Shown here one piece after another: positions 1-7,515 of a stretch of DNA of 41,531 nt. This DNA is from Leucobacter sp. Ag1 (lineage in GTDB: Bacteria; Actinomycetota; Actinomycetes; Actinomycetales; Microbacteriaceae), in the NCBI RefSeq assembly GCF_000980875.1, contig NZ_LAYO01000080.1:1-41531 (forward strand). The letters run 5' to 3'. Made by a program: the position numbers and the translations under genes. Within the stretch, counting starts at the first letter, position 1. The number at the start of each line of letters is the position of its first letter. The notes under the pieces were generated by a model, which was not told the origin of the DNA, did no database searches, and saw nothing but the letters and a program-made list of their open reading frames with translations.

Positions 1-2
1 GG

Positions 3-92
3 CTGCCCGGACTCGACGTGCAGATCGTCGCGTTCCCGCAGTTCGGCCTGCTCACGAACCCGGGCAATGAGGAGGCCGTTCAGAAGGAGACA
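3..92 (+). pseudogene. Probable fragment of a cytosine deaminase-like amidohydrolase
   Basis: Reading from base 3, the first thirty or so codons give a peptide containing VQIVAFPQFGLLTNPGNEEA. From memory this resembles a conserved strand of the CodA/N-isopropylammelide amidohydrolase family (E. coli CodA has a VAFPQ-G motif followed by a short acidic stretch). After about base 85 the resemblance stops and the sequence turns into an ordinary intergenic region with a terminator-like hairpin and a ribosome binding site. No stop codon separates the fragment from the next gene, so it forms an in-frame but probably meaningless N-terminal extension of that gene. It could be the remnant of a deleted gene, the edge of a rearrangement, an assembly join, or a chance similarity. 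The left end is cut by the window, so its origin is not visible. Confidence 0.35.
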
Positions 93-103
93 CCAGCGAT
101 GGT

Positions 104-133
104 GCCCCCTTCTGGGCGGCCTTTTCTATTATT
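104..133 (+). terminator. Candidate intrinsic terminator
   Basis: GCCCCC (104-109) pairs with GGG-C-GGC (114-120) with one bulged base and a TTCT loop, and is followed directly by CTTTTCTATTATT. This T-rich tail is rare in the GC-rich window, which favours a terminator for whatever lay upstream. The stem is short. Confidence 0.4.
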
Positions 134-170
134 GGCGCGTGGATGGCACGCGCAGGCACGAGGAGGCCAC

Positions 171-2282
171 ATGAGCAACGACCGCAACAACGACAGCGGC
201 GACCGTCGAAACGACGGAGACCGGGGCAACCGCGGCGACCGCAACGGCCGGCGCGACTTCGGGTCCCGCGACTTCGGCTCGCGTGGCTCCTCCTCAGACA
301 ACCGCGGCGGGTACCGCGGCCCCAAGCGCGGCGACGGCCCGCAGGGCGGAAGCCGCAGCGGAGACCGCTTCAGTGACCGACCCGCACCGCGCCAGGACCG
401 CCACGGCCGAGACGACCGCGGAGACCGCGGCGATCGCCCCCGCTACGACGGCGCGGCGCGCAAGCCCTTCCGCGACGACGACCGCCGCCCCCGCCGCGAC
501 GATCGCGCGCAGGGGGATCGGAGCTACGGCGACCGCCCCCGCCGCGACGACCGTCCCCAGGGCGACCGCCCCTTCCGCAGCAACGACCGCTTCCAGGGCG
601 ACCGTCCCCGTCGTGACGACCGTCCGCAGGGGGATCGTCCGTTCCGCGAGGACCGCCCGCGTCGCGACTTCGGGGACCGCCCGCGCCGTGACGACCGTTC
701 CACCGGTGATCGTCCGCGTCGAGATGACCGCCCGCAGGGCGACCGCCCCTTCCGGGATGATCGTCCCCGTCGCGACTTCGGCGACCGTCCCCGCCGCGAC
801 GACCGTTCGCAGGGCGCCCGTCCGTTCCGCGACGACCGACCGCGCCGCGACGATCGTTCGCAGGGCGATCGTCCGTTCCGCGACGACCGCCCGCGTCGTG
901 ATGACCGTCCGCACGGTGACCGCCCGCGCCGCGACGACCGGGGCCAGGGGGAACGTTCCTTCCGGGATGATCGTCCCCGTCGTGATTTCGGCGACCGTCC
1001 TCGCCGTGACGATCGTTCGCAGGGCGATCGTCCGTTCCGCGACGACCGACCGCGTCGTGATGACCGTTCGTACGGTGACCGCCCGCGTCGCGACGACGGA
1101 CCCCGTCGTGATTTCGGCGACGGTCCCGGCCGCGATGACCGCCCGCAGGGGGATCGCCCGTTCCGCGGTGATCGCCCGCGTCGCGACGACCGCGGATCGA
1201 ACGACCGCTTCGACAACGCCCGCGGACGCGGCGGCACCCGCGGTGGCGGGCGCAGCGACCGCGGCGGTGCGGAGCGCGAGTTCACCGAGGCCGAGCGCCT
1301 GCAGCACTCGCTGCGTCCCGTCCGCGCCGAGCACGACGACCCCATCATCCCGGACGACATCCGTCCGAACGACCTCCACCCCGCCGCGCGCAACGAGCTC
1401 AAGACCCTCCAGGTCGAGCTGCAGGAGCGCGTCGCACGGCACCTCGCCATGGTGGCGCTCCTGATCGACACCGATCCCGCGCTCGCCCACGAGCACGCGC
1501 TCTCGGCCAGCCGCCGCGCCGGTCGGATCCCCGTGACCCGCGAGACCCTCGCGATCACGGCGTACCGCAACGGAGACTTCGGACTGGCCCTGCGCGAGCT
1601 CCGCACCTACCGGCGGCTCACCGGATCCGACGCGCACCTCGCGCTCATGATCGACTGCGAGCGCGGCCTCGGCCGTCCGCAGAAGGCGCTCGAAACCGGC
1701 CTCGAGGCCAAGGACGCCGAGCTCGACATGGAGCAGCGCGTGCACGTCGCCATCGCCATGTCGGGTGCGCGGCTCGACCTCGGCCAGACCCAGCAGGCCC
1801 TCTTCGAGCTCGAGATCCCCGAACTGGACCCGAAGCGCGCGTACTCCTGGAGCCCCGACCTGTTCGGTGCCTACGCGACCGTGCTCGAGGACCTCGGTCG
1901 CGAGGCCGAGGCCGCCAAGTGGTGGGCCAACGCCGAGCGCGCGGCCGGCGCACTCGATGATCACTTCGGCGCCCGCGACGAACTCGAGGTCTTCGAGGTG
2001 TTCGAGCACGACTACGTCGAGTCCGACGACGCGGATTCGACCGACGAGGCCGCTTCCGACGAGGCGACTTCCGACGAGGCCGCTTCCGACGCAGAGGCGT
2101 CCGAGGAGGACGCGCCGGAGGTCGCCGAGGCTGAGGCCGCACCTGCAGCCGACGCCGACGCCGATCGCATCGCGGATGCGGACGCGCCTGCCGACGCCCC
2201 CGAGGTCGAGGATGAGGTGCCCGCCGCCGAGGACGCAGCCGACGCGGCAGTCGAGCAGCCCGGGGCGGAGCCGAAGCAGTGA
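171..2282 (+). CDS. Arg/Asp/Gly-repeat protein with a central helical domain and acidic tail
   Basis: Start chosen at ATG 171 because AGGAGG lies at 161-166; the upstream in-frame extension has no such signal. The 703-residue protein has three parts. Residues 1 to about 365 are low-complexity and basic, built from repeats such as RPRRDDRPQGDRPFR, with RRDFGD recurring four times. Residues about 370-615 look globular and helical, with repeated Ala/Leu/Arg helices that resemble TPR units (for example LALRELRTYRRLTGSDAHLALM). Residues about 615-703 are Asp/Glu/Ala-rich and strongly acidic. Proteins of this type are commonly found beside the HAD phosphatase gene in Actinobacteria, but I do not know a proven function. 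The basic repeat suggests nucleic acid binding, which is inference. The stop overlaps the next start (GTGA), so the two genes are translationally coupled. Confidence 0.85.
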   Translation: MSNDRNNDSGDRRNDGDRGNRGDRNGRRDFGSRDFGSRGSSSDNRGGYRGPKRGDGPQGGSRSGDRFSDRPAPRQDRHGRDDRGDRGDRPRYDGAARKPFRDDDRRPRRDDRAQGDRSYGDRPRRDDRPQGDRPFRSNDRFQGDRPRRDDRPQGDRPFREDRPRRDFGDRPRRDDRSTGDRPRRDDRPQGDRPFRDDRPRRDFGDRPRRDDRSQGARPFRDDRPRRDDRSQGDRPFRDDRPRRDDRPHGDRPRRDDRGQGERSFRDDRPRRDFGDRPRRDDRSQGDRPFRDDRPRRDDRSYGDRPRRDDGPRRDFGDGPGRDDRPQGDRPFRGDRPRRDDRGSNDRFDNARGRGGTRGGGRSDRGGAEREFTEAERLQHSLRPVRAEHDDPIIPDDIRPNDLHPAARNELKTLQVELQERVARHLAMVALLIDTDPALAHEHALSASRRAGRIPVTRETLAITAYRNGDFGLALRELRTYRRLTGSDAHLALMIDCERGLGRPQKALETGLEAKDAELDMEQRVHVAIAMSGARLDLGQTQQALFELEIPELDPKRAYSWSPDLFGAYATVLEDLGREAEAAKWWANAERAAGALDDHFGARDELEVFEVFEHDYVESDDADSTDEAASDEATSDEAASDAEASEEDAPEVAEAEAAPAADADADRIADADAPADAPEVEDEVPAAEDAADAAVEQPGAEPKQ

Positions 2283-3319
2283 GTCTCTTCGGGCGCCGCG
2301 CGGCGGCCACGGGTCCCGCGCCGATCGAGGGACGCGAGCTGCTGCTCGCCGACCTCGACGGCGTGGTCTACCGCGGCGAGGGCGCGATCCCCGGAGCGGT
2401 CGAAGCCCTGAACCGAGGTGCCGCGCAGGTCCCGCTCGGGTACATCACCAACAACGCCGCCCGCACCGACGAGGCCGTGGCGGAGCACCTGCAGCGCCTC
2501 GGCCTGAACGCCGAAGCACGCGAGATCGTGACCTCCCCGCAGGCCGCCGTCGCACTGCTGCAGCGCACCGTCGCACCCGGCTCGCGGGTGCTCGTGGTCG
2601 GCGGTGAGGGCATCGAGCGCGAGCTCGAGCGCGCCGGGTTCGAGATGACGCGCAGCGCCGACGACCGGCCGGACGCCGTGATCCAGGGCTTCGCCCCGCA
2701 CGTCGGCTGGGAGCACCTCGCCGAAGCCGCGTTCGCGCTCGCCGAGGAACCCGGTCGCGAGCCGATCCCGTGGATCGCGACGAACACCGACTGGACGATC
2801 CCCGTCGCCCGCGGCCTCGCGCCCGGCAACGGCACCCTCGTCTCGGCAGTGCACACCGCGGTCCAGCGCCTCCCCGTGTTCGCGGGCAAGCCCGAGACGC
2901 CGATTTTCGAGACCGCGTTCGAGCGGTTCGGGACCCGCAACGCGCTGATGATCGGCGACCGCCTCGACACCGACATGGCCGGAGCTCAGGCCGCGGGGAT
3001 CCCCTCGCTGCACGTGCTCACGGGCGTCGACCGGCCCAAGCAGCTGGTCGCCGCCACGCAGAACATGCGCCCCGACTTCATCGTCGCGAGCCTCGACGAG
3101 ATGTTCGAGCCGTACCCCGAGACGCGCACGCTGAAGGACGGCACCGTCGTCGTCGGCGACGCGAAGGTGCGCATGAGCGCGCACGTCGCCGAGGTCGTCT
3201 CCGAGGGCACCGACCCGCTGAACCTGCTGCGCGCCGGCTGCGCGGCGATCTGGGCCTCCGGGCTCGCGATCTACGGGCTGAAGGTGCCCGAGGTCCTGTA
3301 CGCCGACCACTGGCGCTGA
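2279..3319 (+). CDS. HAD-superfamily (NagD-like, type IIA) phosphatase
   Basis: The 346-residue protein carries the HAD motifs in order: DLDGVVYRG with the nucleophile and acid/base aspartates near residues 25 and 27, TNN at 57-59, and GDRLDTDMAG at about 226-235, which binds Mg2+. Spacing fits the type IIA cap of the NagD/p-nitrophenyl phosphatase family, cytosolic enzymes that hydrolyse small phosphoesters. The true substrate cannot be read from sequence. The protein is about 70 residues longer than a typical NagD, with a C-terminal extension (residues about 280-346) of unknown role. The GTG start at 2279 overlaps the preceding stop as GTGA, so expression is coupled to the repeat protein. 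A long hairpin follows the stop. Confidence 0.88.
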   Translation: MSLFGRRAAATGPAPIEGRELLLADLDGVVYRGEGAIPGAVEALNRGAAQVPLGYITNNAARTDEAVAEHLQRLGLNAEAREIVTSPQAAVALLQRTVAPGSRVLVVGGEGIERELERAGFEMTRSADDRPDAVIQGFAPHVGWEHLAEAAFALAEEPGREPIPWIATNTDWTIPVARGLAPGNGTLVSAVHTAVQRLPVFAGKPETPIFETAFERFGTRNALMIGDRLDTDMAGAQAAGIPSLHVLTGVDRPKQLVAATQNMRPDFIVASLDEMFEPYPETRTLKDGTVVVGDAKVRMSAHVAEVVSEGTDPLNLLRAGCAAIWASGLAIYGLKVPEVLYADHWR

Positions 3320-3364
3320 CCGCGCCGACGGAACAGCCGTCACCGGCGCTGCGAACCGACACTA

Positions 3365-3410
3365 CGAGGCCCGGTGGGGTCGATCCTCGGATCGGCTCCA
3401 CCGGGCCTCG
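3365..3410. terminator. Bidirectional terminator between the HAD gene and mntH
   Basis: CGAGGCCCGGTGG (3365-3377) pairs perfectly with CCACCGGGCCTCG (3398-3410), and the loop holds a second stem, CGATCC with GGATCG (3381-3394). It lies between convergent genes (stops at 3319 and 3434). There is no good T run on either strand. Confidence 0.75.
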
Positions 3411-3433
3411 CTGCGTTTCCGGGCGGTGTCGGG

Positions 3434-4660
3434 CTAGGCCTGCCCGGTCGCGGTGAGCACGACGAGCAGCACGTTGAGCGCGACGATCGCGACGGTGATG
3501 AGGATCGCGACCACCTGCAGGGGGACGCGGTTCGAGAAGCCGCCCATGTCGGACTTCCGGCTCGTGAGCCAGACGAGCGGGATCAGCGCGAACGGGATGC
3601 CGAGCGAGAGGGCCACCTGGCTCACGATGAGCGAGAGCGTGGGATCGATGTTCAGGCCGAGCACCAGCAGCGCGGGGATGAGCGTGATCGCGCGGCGCAG
3701 CAGCAGCGGGACGCGGATGTTGATGAGTCCGGCCATGATGTCGGCGCCCGCGTAGGCGCCGACCGAGGTCGAAGCGAGGCCGGACGCGAGCAGGCCGATG
3801 CCGAAGATCACGCCGATGGCGGGGCCGAGGTGGGCGCTGATCGCGGCCGCGGCGCCGTCGATGGTGTCCGTGCCGTCGACGCCGGGAAGCGCGGACGCGG
3901 CGAGCAGCAGCATCGCGATGTTGACGCCGCCGGCCACGACGAGCGCGAGCGCGACGTCCCAGCGGGTGGCGCGGAGGAGACGACGCACGACGCTCGGGTT
4001 CTCGGAGGTGCCGTGGCGATCGCGGGACAGCGTGGAGTGCACGTAGATGGCGTGGGGCATGACGGTGGCGCCCAGCATGCTCGCGGCGAGCAGCACCGTC
4101 TCGGGGCCCTGGAATCGGGGGACCATGCCGCTCGCGACCCCGCCCCAGTCGAGCGGGCTGAAGAACAGTCCCGCGACGAAGCCGACGGTGATGATGGTGA
4201 GCAGCGCGAGGATCACCAGTTCGAAGCGGCGCTGGCCTCGGCCCTGGATCGCGAGGATCGCGAGCGACACGATGCCGACGATGACGCCGCCCACGAGCAG
4301 CGGGGTGTCGAACAGGATCTTGAGGGCGAGCGCACCGCCGACGACCTCGGCGAGGTCGGTCGCGATCACCACGACCTCGGCCTGCAGCCAGTACAGCACC
4401 CGGCCGGCCTTCGGCATGCGTTCGCCGAGCAGCTCGGCGAGGCTCTTGCCGGTGACGAGGCCGAGCTTCGCCGAGAGGTACTGGACGACGACCGCCATGG
4501 CGTTCGCGACCACGAGGACCCAGATGAGGAGATAGCCGTACTTGGCGCCCGCGGTCAGATTGGCCGCGACGTTGCCGGGATCGACGTAGGCGATGGCGGC
4601 GACGAACGCGGGTCCGAGCAATCGGAGCAGGCCTCGTTCGGGGCGGGCGGTCGTGGTCAC
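3434..4660 (-). CDS. mntH: Nramp-family Mn2+ (divalent metal)/H+ symporter
   Basis: This 408-residue, highly hydrophobic protein imports Mn2+ with protons across the cytoplasmic membrane. It shows the Nramp metal-site signatures: DPGN at residues 27-30 in the first helix, and the MPH motif (MPHAIYVHS) in the sixth. Length and about eleven hydrophobic segments match the family. I chose GTG 4660 because GGAGG stands 8 bases upstream; an earlier in-frame ATG near 4717 lies inside the -10 box and would leave no leader. It is transcribed towards the HAD gene and shares a terminator with it. The mntR gene lies directly upstream on the same strand but is separated by its own terminator, and the operator at 4728-4749 should make mntH repressible by Mn-loaded MntR. 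Confidence 0.93.
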   Translation of the reverse strand: MTTTARPERGLLRLLGPAFVAAIAYVDPGNVAANLTAGAKYGYLLIWVLVVANAMAVVVQYLSAKLGLVTGKSLAELLGERMPKAGRVLYWLQAEVVVIATDLAEVVGGALALKILFDTPLLVGGVIVGIVSLAILAIQGRGQRRFELVILALLTIITVGFVAGLFFSPLDWGGVASGMVPRFQGPETVLLAASMLGATVMPHAIYVHSTLSRDRHGTSENPSVVRRLLRATRWDVALALVVAGGVNIAMLLLAASALPGVDGTDTIDGAAAAISAHLGPAIGVIFGIGLLASGLASTSVGAYAGADIMAGLINIRVPLLLRRAITLIPALLVLGLNIDPTLSLIVSQVALSLGIPFALIPLVWLTSRKSDMGGFSNRVPLQVVAILITVAIVALNVLLVVLTATGQA

Positions 4661-4712
4661 TGCGGGAACCTCCGGATCGGTCGACGGCCGACGCTGATCG
4701 CCGGGTGCTACG

Positions 4713-4741
4713 ACCATACGCGAGATCAAACTACGTCGCAA
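4713..4741 (-). promoter_or_regulatory. mntH promoter
   Basis: On the minus strand a -35 box TTGCGA (4741-4736) and a -10 box TATGGT (4718-4713) are separated by exactly 17 bases. The predicted transcript begins near 4706, leaving a leader of about 45 bases before GTG 4660. Confidence 0.6.
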
Positions 4742-4749
4742 CGTAGTTT
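4728..4749. promoter_or_regulatory. MntR operator (22-bp palindrome)
   Basis: AAACTACGT (4728-4736) and ACGTAGTTT (4741-4749) form a perfect inverted repeat around CGCA. Length, AT-rich ends and position match DtxR/MntR-family boxes. It covers the -35 box of mntH, so a bound regulator would block polymerase. Confidence 0.75.
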
Positions 4750-4769
4750 CATTCTCGGGTGCAACGAAA

Positions 4770-4798
4770 AGCCCCGCGAACGGCGTGTTCGCGGGGCT
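4770..4798 (-). terminator. Intrinsic terminator of mntR
   Basis: AGCCCCGCGAAC (4770-4781) pairs perfectly with GTTCGCGGGGCT (4787-4798), with a 5-base loop. Read on the minus strand it is followed by TTTTCGTT, making a classical terminator just after the mntR stop at 4813. Confidence 0.85.
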
Positions 4799-4812
4799 CC
4801 GAGGTGATCGTT

Positions 4813-5493
4813 CTAGTCGGTGAGCACGGTGGCCCAGACGGAATCGAGGGCGACCTGTCCGAGCGGGAACGATTCGGCGGCACCCGCGATCGCCACCTCG
4901 ACGGCGCCGGAGAACGGCGCCCCGGCGCGCAGCTCGATCTCGGTGCCGATGCCGATGCCGTGATCCGCGAAGAACTGCAGGAGCGCCGGATCCTCGTCGG
5001 AGATCCGCTCGATGCGTGCCCGGCTCCCGGCGGTGAGCGTGCTCAGCAGCACGGCGTCGGGCAGCTCGAGCGTGCCGTCGGCCGCGGGGATCGGGTCGCC
5101 GTGCGGGTCGCGGGAGGGGTGCCCGAGGTGGACGTCGATGCGGTCGACGAGGAAGTCGGAGACCGCGTGCTCGAGCGCCTCCGCCTCGTCGTGGACCTGA
5201 TCCCAGCGGTAGCCGAGCACCTGCACGAGGAAGGTCTCGATCAGCCGGTGTCTGCGGACCATGGCGAGCGCGAGTTCGCGGCCCTCGTCCGTGAGCGAGA
5301 TGGAGCCGTATCGGGCGTGGTCGATCAGTCCGAGGTCGGCCAGTCGGCGGACCGCGTCGGACGCGCTGGAGAGCTTGACTCCCGCCTTCGCCGCGAGGGT
5401 CGACGGGGTCACGGGGGCGTCCGACCACTCCTGCAGGCTCCAGATCGCCTTGAGATAGTTCTGGTTGCTGGCCGAGAGCGTGGAGACGGACAT
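4813..5493 (-). CDS. mntR: DtxR-family manganese-dependent regulator
   Basis: The 226-residue protein has an N-terminal winged helix (about residues 10-75), a metal-binding dimerisation domain (about 76-145) and a C-terminal SH3/FeoA-like domain. Metal ligands can be aligned: H82, E86 and H101 match one DtxR site. E105, E108 and H109 match the other, where DtxR/IdeR proteins have Cys and MntR proteins have Glu. The Glu at 105 therefore argues for Mn2+ rather than Fe2+ sensing, and the mntH neighbour agrees. The usual first-helix ligand (Met in DtxR, Asp in B. subtilis MntR) aligns with Asn 12, which is unusual. ATG 5493 has no ribosome binding site; TACCCT ends 7 bases before it, suggesting a leaderless mRNA. 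Confidence 0.88.
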   Translation of the reverse strand: MSVSTLSASNQNYLKAIWSLQEWSDAPVTPSTLAAKAGVKLSSASDAVRRLADLGLIDHARYGSISLTDEGRELALAMVRRHRLIETFLVQVLGYRWDQVHDEAEALEHAVSDFLVDRIDVHLGHPSRDPHGDPIPAADGTLELPDAVLLSTLTAGSRARIERISDEDPALLQFFADHGIGIGTEIELRAGAPFSGAVEVAIAGAAESFPLGQVALDSVWATVLTD

Positions 5494-5535
5494 GCCTCGA
5501 AGGGTATCAACTCGGGGCAGCGGTACGCTTGGTCC
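5494..5535. promoter_or_regulatory. Back-to-back leaderless promoters of mntR and the tlyA operon
   Basis: Only 42 bases separate the divergent starts. On the + strand TACGCT (5524-5529) ends 6 bases before ATG 5536. On the minus strand TACCCT (5506-5501) ends 7 bases before ATG 5493. Neither gene has a Shine-Dalgarno sequence, so both transcripts probably begin at or next to the start codon. Confidence 0.5.
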
Positions 5536-5721
5536 ATGAGTCCCGAGGAGATCCCCGAGCCGGTCCCGGAGCTCGCGAGCGCGGGCGACGACGGCCTGCT
5601 CGATCGCGCGGCGCTCGTCGAGGCGCAGCCGCTCGCGCAGCGCGCGGCCGGCTTCGACCAGATCGCGGAGGAGCTGCTGGCCGAGCTGCAGCGCAGCGAC
5701 CACGAGGGCGCCGGTGGCTGA
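5536..5721 (+). CDS. Small conserved-type protein preceding tlyA (61 aa)
   Basis: A 61-residue acidic protein (starts MSPEEIPEPVPELASAG), with a Pro/Glu-rich head and a helical, Ala/Leu/Glu-rich body; no signal peptide, membrane segment or metal motif. Its stop overlaps the GTG start of tlyA by 8 bases, so the two are translationally coupled. A short open reading frame in this position is common in Actinobacteria, but I know of no assigned function. It is the first gene of the tlyA-nadK-recN operon and seems to be translated from a leaderless mRNA. Confidence 0.7.
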   Translation: MSPEEIPEPVPELASAGDDGLLDRAALVEAQPLAQRAAGFDQIAEELLAELQRSDHEGAGG

Positions 5722-6559
5722 GCGCGACGCGAGCAGCGCGGTCTGGCAGGGTTCCGCCGAACGTCTCGATCGGGTGCTCCCCGAACTCGGCCTGGTCCGC
5801 TCCCGGAGCCGTGCGGCCGAGCTGATCGCGTCCGGGGAGGTGCGGGTCGATGGCCGCGTCGCGACGAAGGCCGGCGCGCGCGTCGCCGCCGGAGCGACGA
5901 TCGTGGTCTCGGGGACCGACCGGTACGTCAGCCGCGGCGCGCACAAGCTCATCGCGGGTCTCGACGGCTTCGGGATCGCGGCCGCGGATCGCCTCGCCCT
6001 CGACCTCGGTGCGTCGACGGGCGGCTTCACGCAGGTGCTGCTCGAACGGGGCGCTCGCGAAGTGCTCGCGGTCGACGTGGGGCACGACCAGCTCGTGCCC
6101 GAGCTGCGCGAGGATCCGCGCGTGCGCGTGGTGGAGGGCTGCAACGCCCGCGAGCTCACCGCCGCGGGTCTCGCCGCCGACACGGGCGTCGCCGAGGCGC
6201 CGACGCTCGTGGTCGCCGACCTGTCGTTCATCTCGCTCACCCTGATCCTGCCGGCGATCGCCCGGGTCGCGGCGCCGCGCGCGGAGCTGATCCTGCTGAT
6301 CAAGCCGCAGTTCGAGGTCGGCCGTACCGGGATCCGCGAGGGGATCGTGGTGGATCCGGCGCTGCGCGCCGAAGCGATCCGTACGGTTCTGGGATCGGCG
6401 GCCGAGAACGGCTTCGCGGTGCGGGGCCTCGCACCCTCGCCGATCGCCGGTTCGCACGGCAACCGGGAATTCCTCGTGCATCTCTCGCGCGGCGGAGACG
6501 CGGATCCGACAGAATGGGAAGCACGGATCGCCGAGCTCGTCCCGGAATCCACCGACTGA
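5714..6559 (+). CDS. tlyA: TlyA-family rRNA 2'-O-methyltransferase
   Basis: A 281-residue cytosolic protein with an N-terminal S4 RNA-binding domain (about residues 14-70) and an FtsJ-type methyltransferase domain. The SAM-binding loop is DLGASTGG (97-104). By alignment to mycobacterial TlyA, the catalytic residues are K78, D169 (DLSF), K197 (KPQFE) and E252. Mycobacterial TlyA methylates 16S and 23S rRNA and gives susceptibility to capreomycin; the older name hemolysin reflects a secondary reported activity. GTG 5714 overlaps the preceding small gene. It is followed by nadK and recN, the standard actinobacterial order. Confidence 0.93.
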   Translation: MAERDASSAVWQGSAERLDRVLPELGLVRSRSRAAELIASGEVRVDGRVATKAGARVAAGATIVVSGTDRYVSRGAHKLIAGLDGFGIAAADRLALDLGASTGGFTQVLLERGAREVLAVDVGHDQLVPELREDPRVRVVEGCNARELTAAGLAADTGVAEAPTLVVADLSFISLTLILPAIARVAAPRAELILLIKPQFEVGRTGIREGIVVDPALRAEAIRTVLGSAAENGFAVRGLAPSPIAGSHGNREFLVHLSRGGDADPTEWEARIAELVPESTD

Positions 6560-6594
6560 CCGGAGCGCACCGGGAACCCCCGACAGGAGGCGAC

Positions 6595-7515
6595 ATGAGC
6601 CGAGCCGACGCGGCCGAGCGCCGCATGCTCGTGGTCTCGCACACCGCGAAGCGCGAAGCCATCGAAGCGACGATCGACGTGGTGTCCGCGCTGCGCGCCG
6701 CCGGGGTCACCCCGGTGATGGCCCCCGAGGATCGCATCGAGTTCGCGCCCCATCTGCCGCTCGACCGCACGGCGGAGCTGGGCGTCAACGCCGAGGTCTC
6801 GGCGCTCGAGATCGCCATCGTGCTGGGGGGCGACGGCACGATCCTGCGCGCGGCCGAGCTGGTGCGCGAGTCCGACTGCCCGATCGTGGGCGTCAACCTG
6901 GGCCACGTCGGATTCCTCGCCGAGATGGAGCGCCACGACCTCGCCTCCACCGTCGAGCAGGTGCTCGCGGGGGACTACACGGTCGAGGAGCGCGTGACGC
7001 TGGAAGTCCGCGCCACGCTCGACGGGGCGGTCATCGCCGAGACCTGGGCGGTCAACGAGGCCAGCGTCGAGAAGCGCCAGCGCATGCTCGAGGTCGCCGT
7101 CGGCGTGGACGGCCTCCCGCTCTCCTCCTTCGGCTGCGACGGCGTCGTGCTCGCCACGCCCACGGGATCCACCGCGTACGCGTTCTCCGCGGGCGGCCCG
7201 GTCGTCTGGCCAGGGGTGCAGGCCATGCTCCTGGTCCCGATCGCGGCGCACGCGCTCTTCAACCGGCCGCTCGTCGTCGGGCCCGACTCGGTCCTCTCGG
7301 TCGAGATCCTGCCGCAGAGCGTCGGCGAGGGCGTGCTCTGGTGCGACGGACGCCGCCGTTCGGAGCTGCCGTCGGGGTCCGTCGTCGAGGTGCGGCGCTC
7401 GGCTCGGCCCGTGCGCCTCGCGCGGCTCGACGAGGCCGTCTTCACCGACCGCCTCGTCAACAAGTTCAACCTGCCGGTCACGGGCTGGCGCGGACGCAGC
7501 GGAGGCGAAGCGTGA
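6595..7515 (+). CDS. nadK: NAD kinase
   Basis: The 306-residue enzyme phosphorylates NAD+ to NADP+ in the cytosol. It shows the family signatures GGDGT (residues 78-82), NLGHVGFLAE, and the Gly-rich TPTGSTAYAFSAGGP loop. I chose ATG 6595 because AGGAGG lies at 6585-6590; a longer in-frame reading overlaps tlyA without a ribosome site. The stop overlaps the recN start as GTGA, so the two are coupled. The link of tlyA, nadK and recN is conserved across Actinobacteria without an obvious functional reason. Confidence 0.95.
   Translation: MSRADAAERRMLVVSHTAKREAIEATIDVVSALRAAGVTPVMAPEDRIEFAPHLPLDRTAELGVNAEVSALEIAIVLGGDGTILRAAELVRESDCPIVGVNLGHVGFLAEMERHDLASTVEQVLAGDYTVEERVTLEVRATLDGAVIAETWAVNEASVEKRQRMLEVAVGVDGLPLSSFGCDGVVLATPTGSTAYAFSAGGPVVWPGVQAMLLVPIAAHALFNRPLVVGPDSVLSVEILPQSVGEGVLWCDGRRRSELPSGSVVEVRRSARPVRLARLDEAVFTDRLVNKFNLPVTGWRGRSGGEA

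Noticed and set aside
283..2009. Several long open frames on both strands over the repeat gene (for example a 571-codon minus-strand frame).
   Set aside because: They arise from the 3-base periodicity of the Arg/Asp repeat DNA and high GC; their products are low-complexity Thr/Ala/Val or Arg/Ser strings with no ribosome site.
3374..4807. A 477-codon + strand frame opposite mntH.
   Set aside because: It is a mirror frame of a gene with clear Nramp motifs; its product is a Glu/Asp/Arg/His string typical of antisense frames in GC-rich DNA.
4813..5493. Annotation of the DtxR-family gene as the iron regulator IdeR.
   Set aside because: Glu in place of the key Cys, the mntH neighbour and the operator on mntH all favour a manganese regulator.
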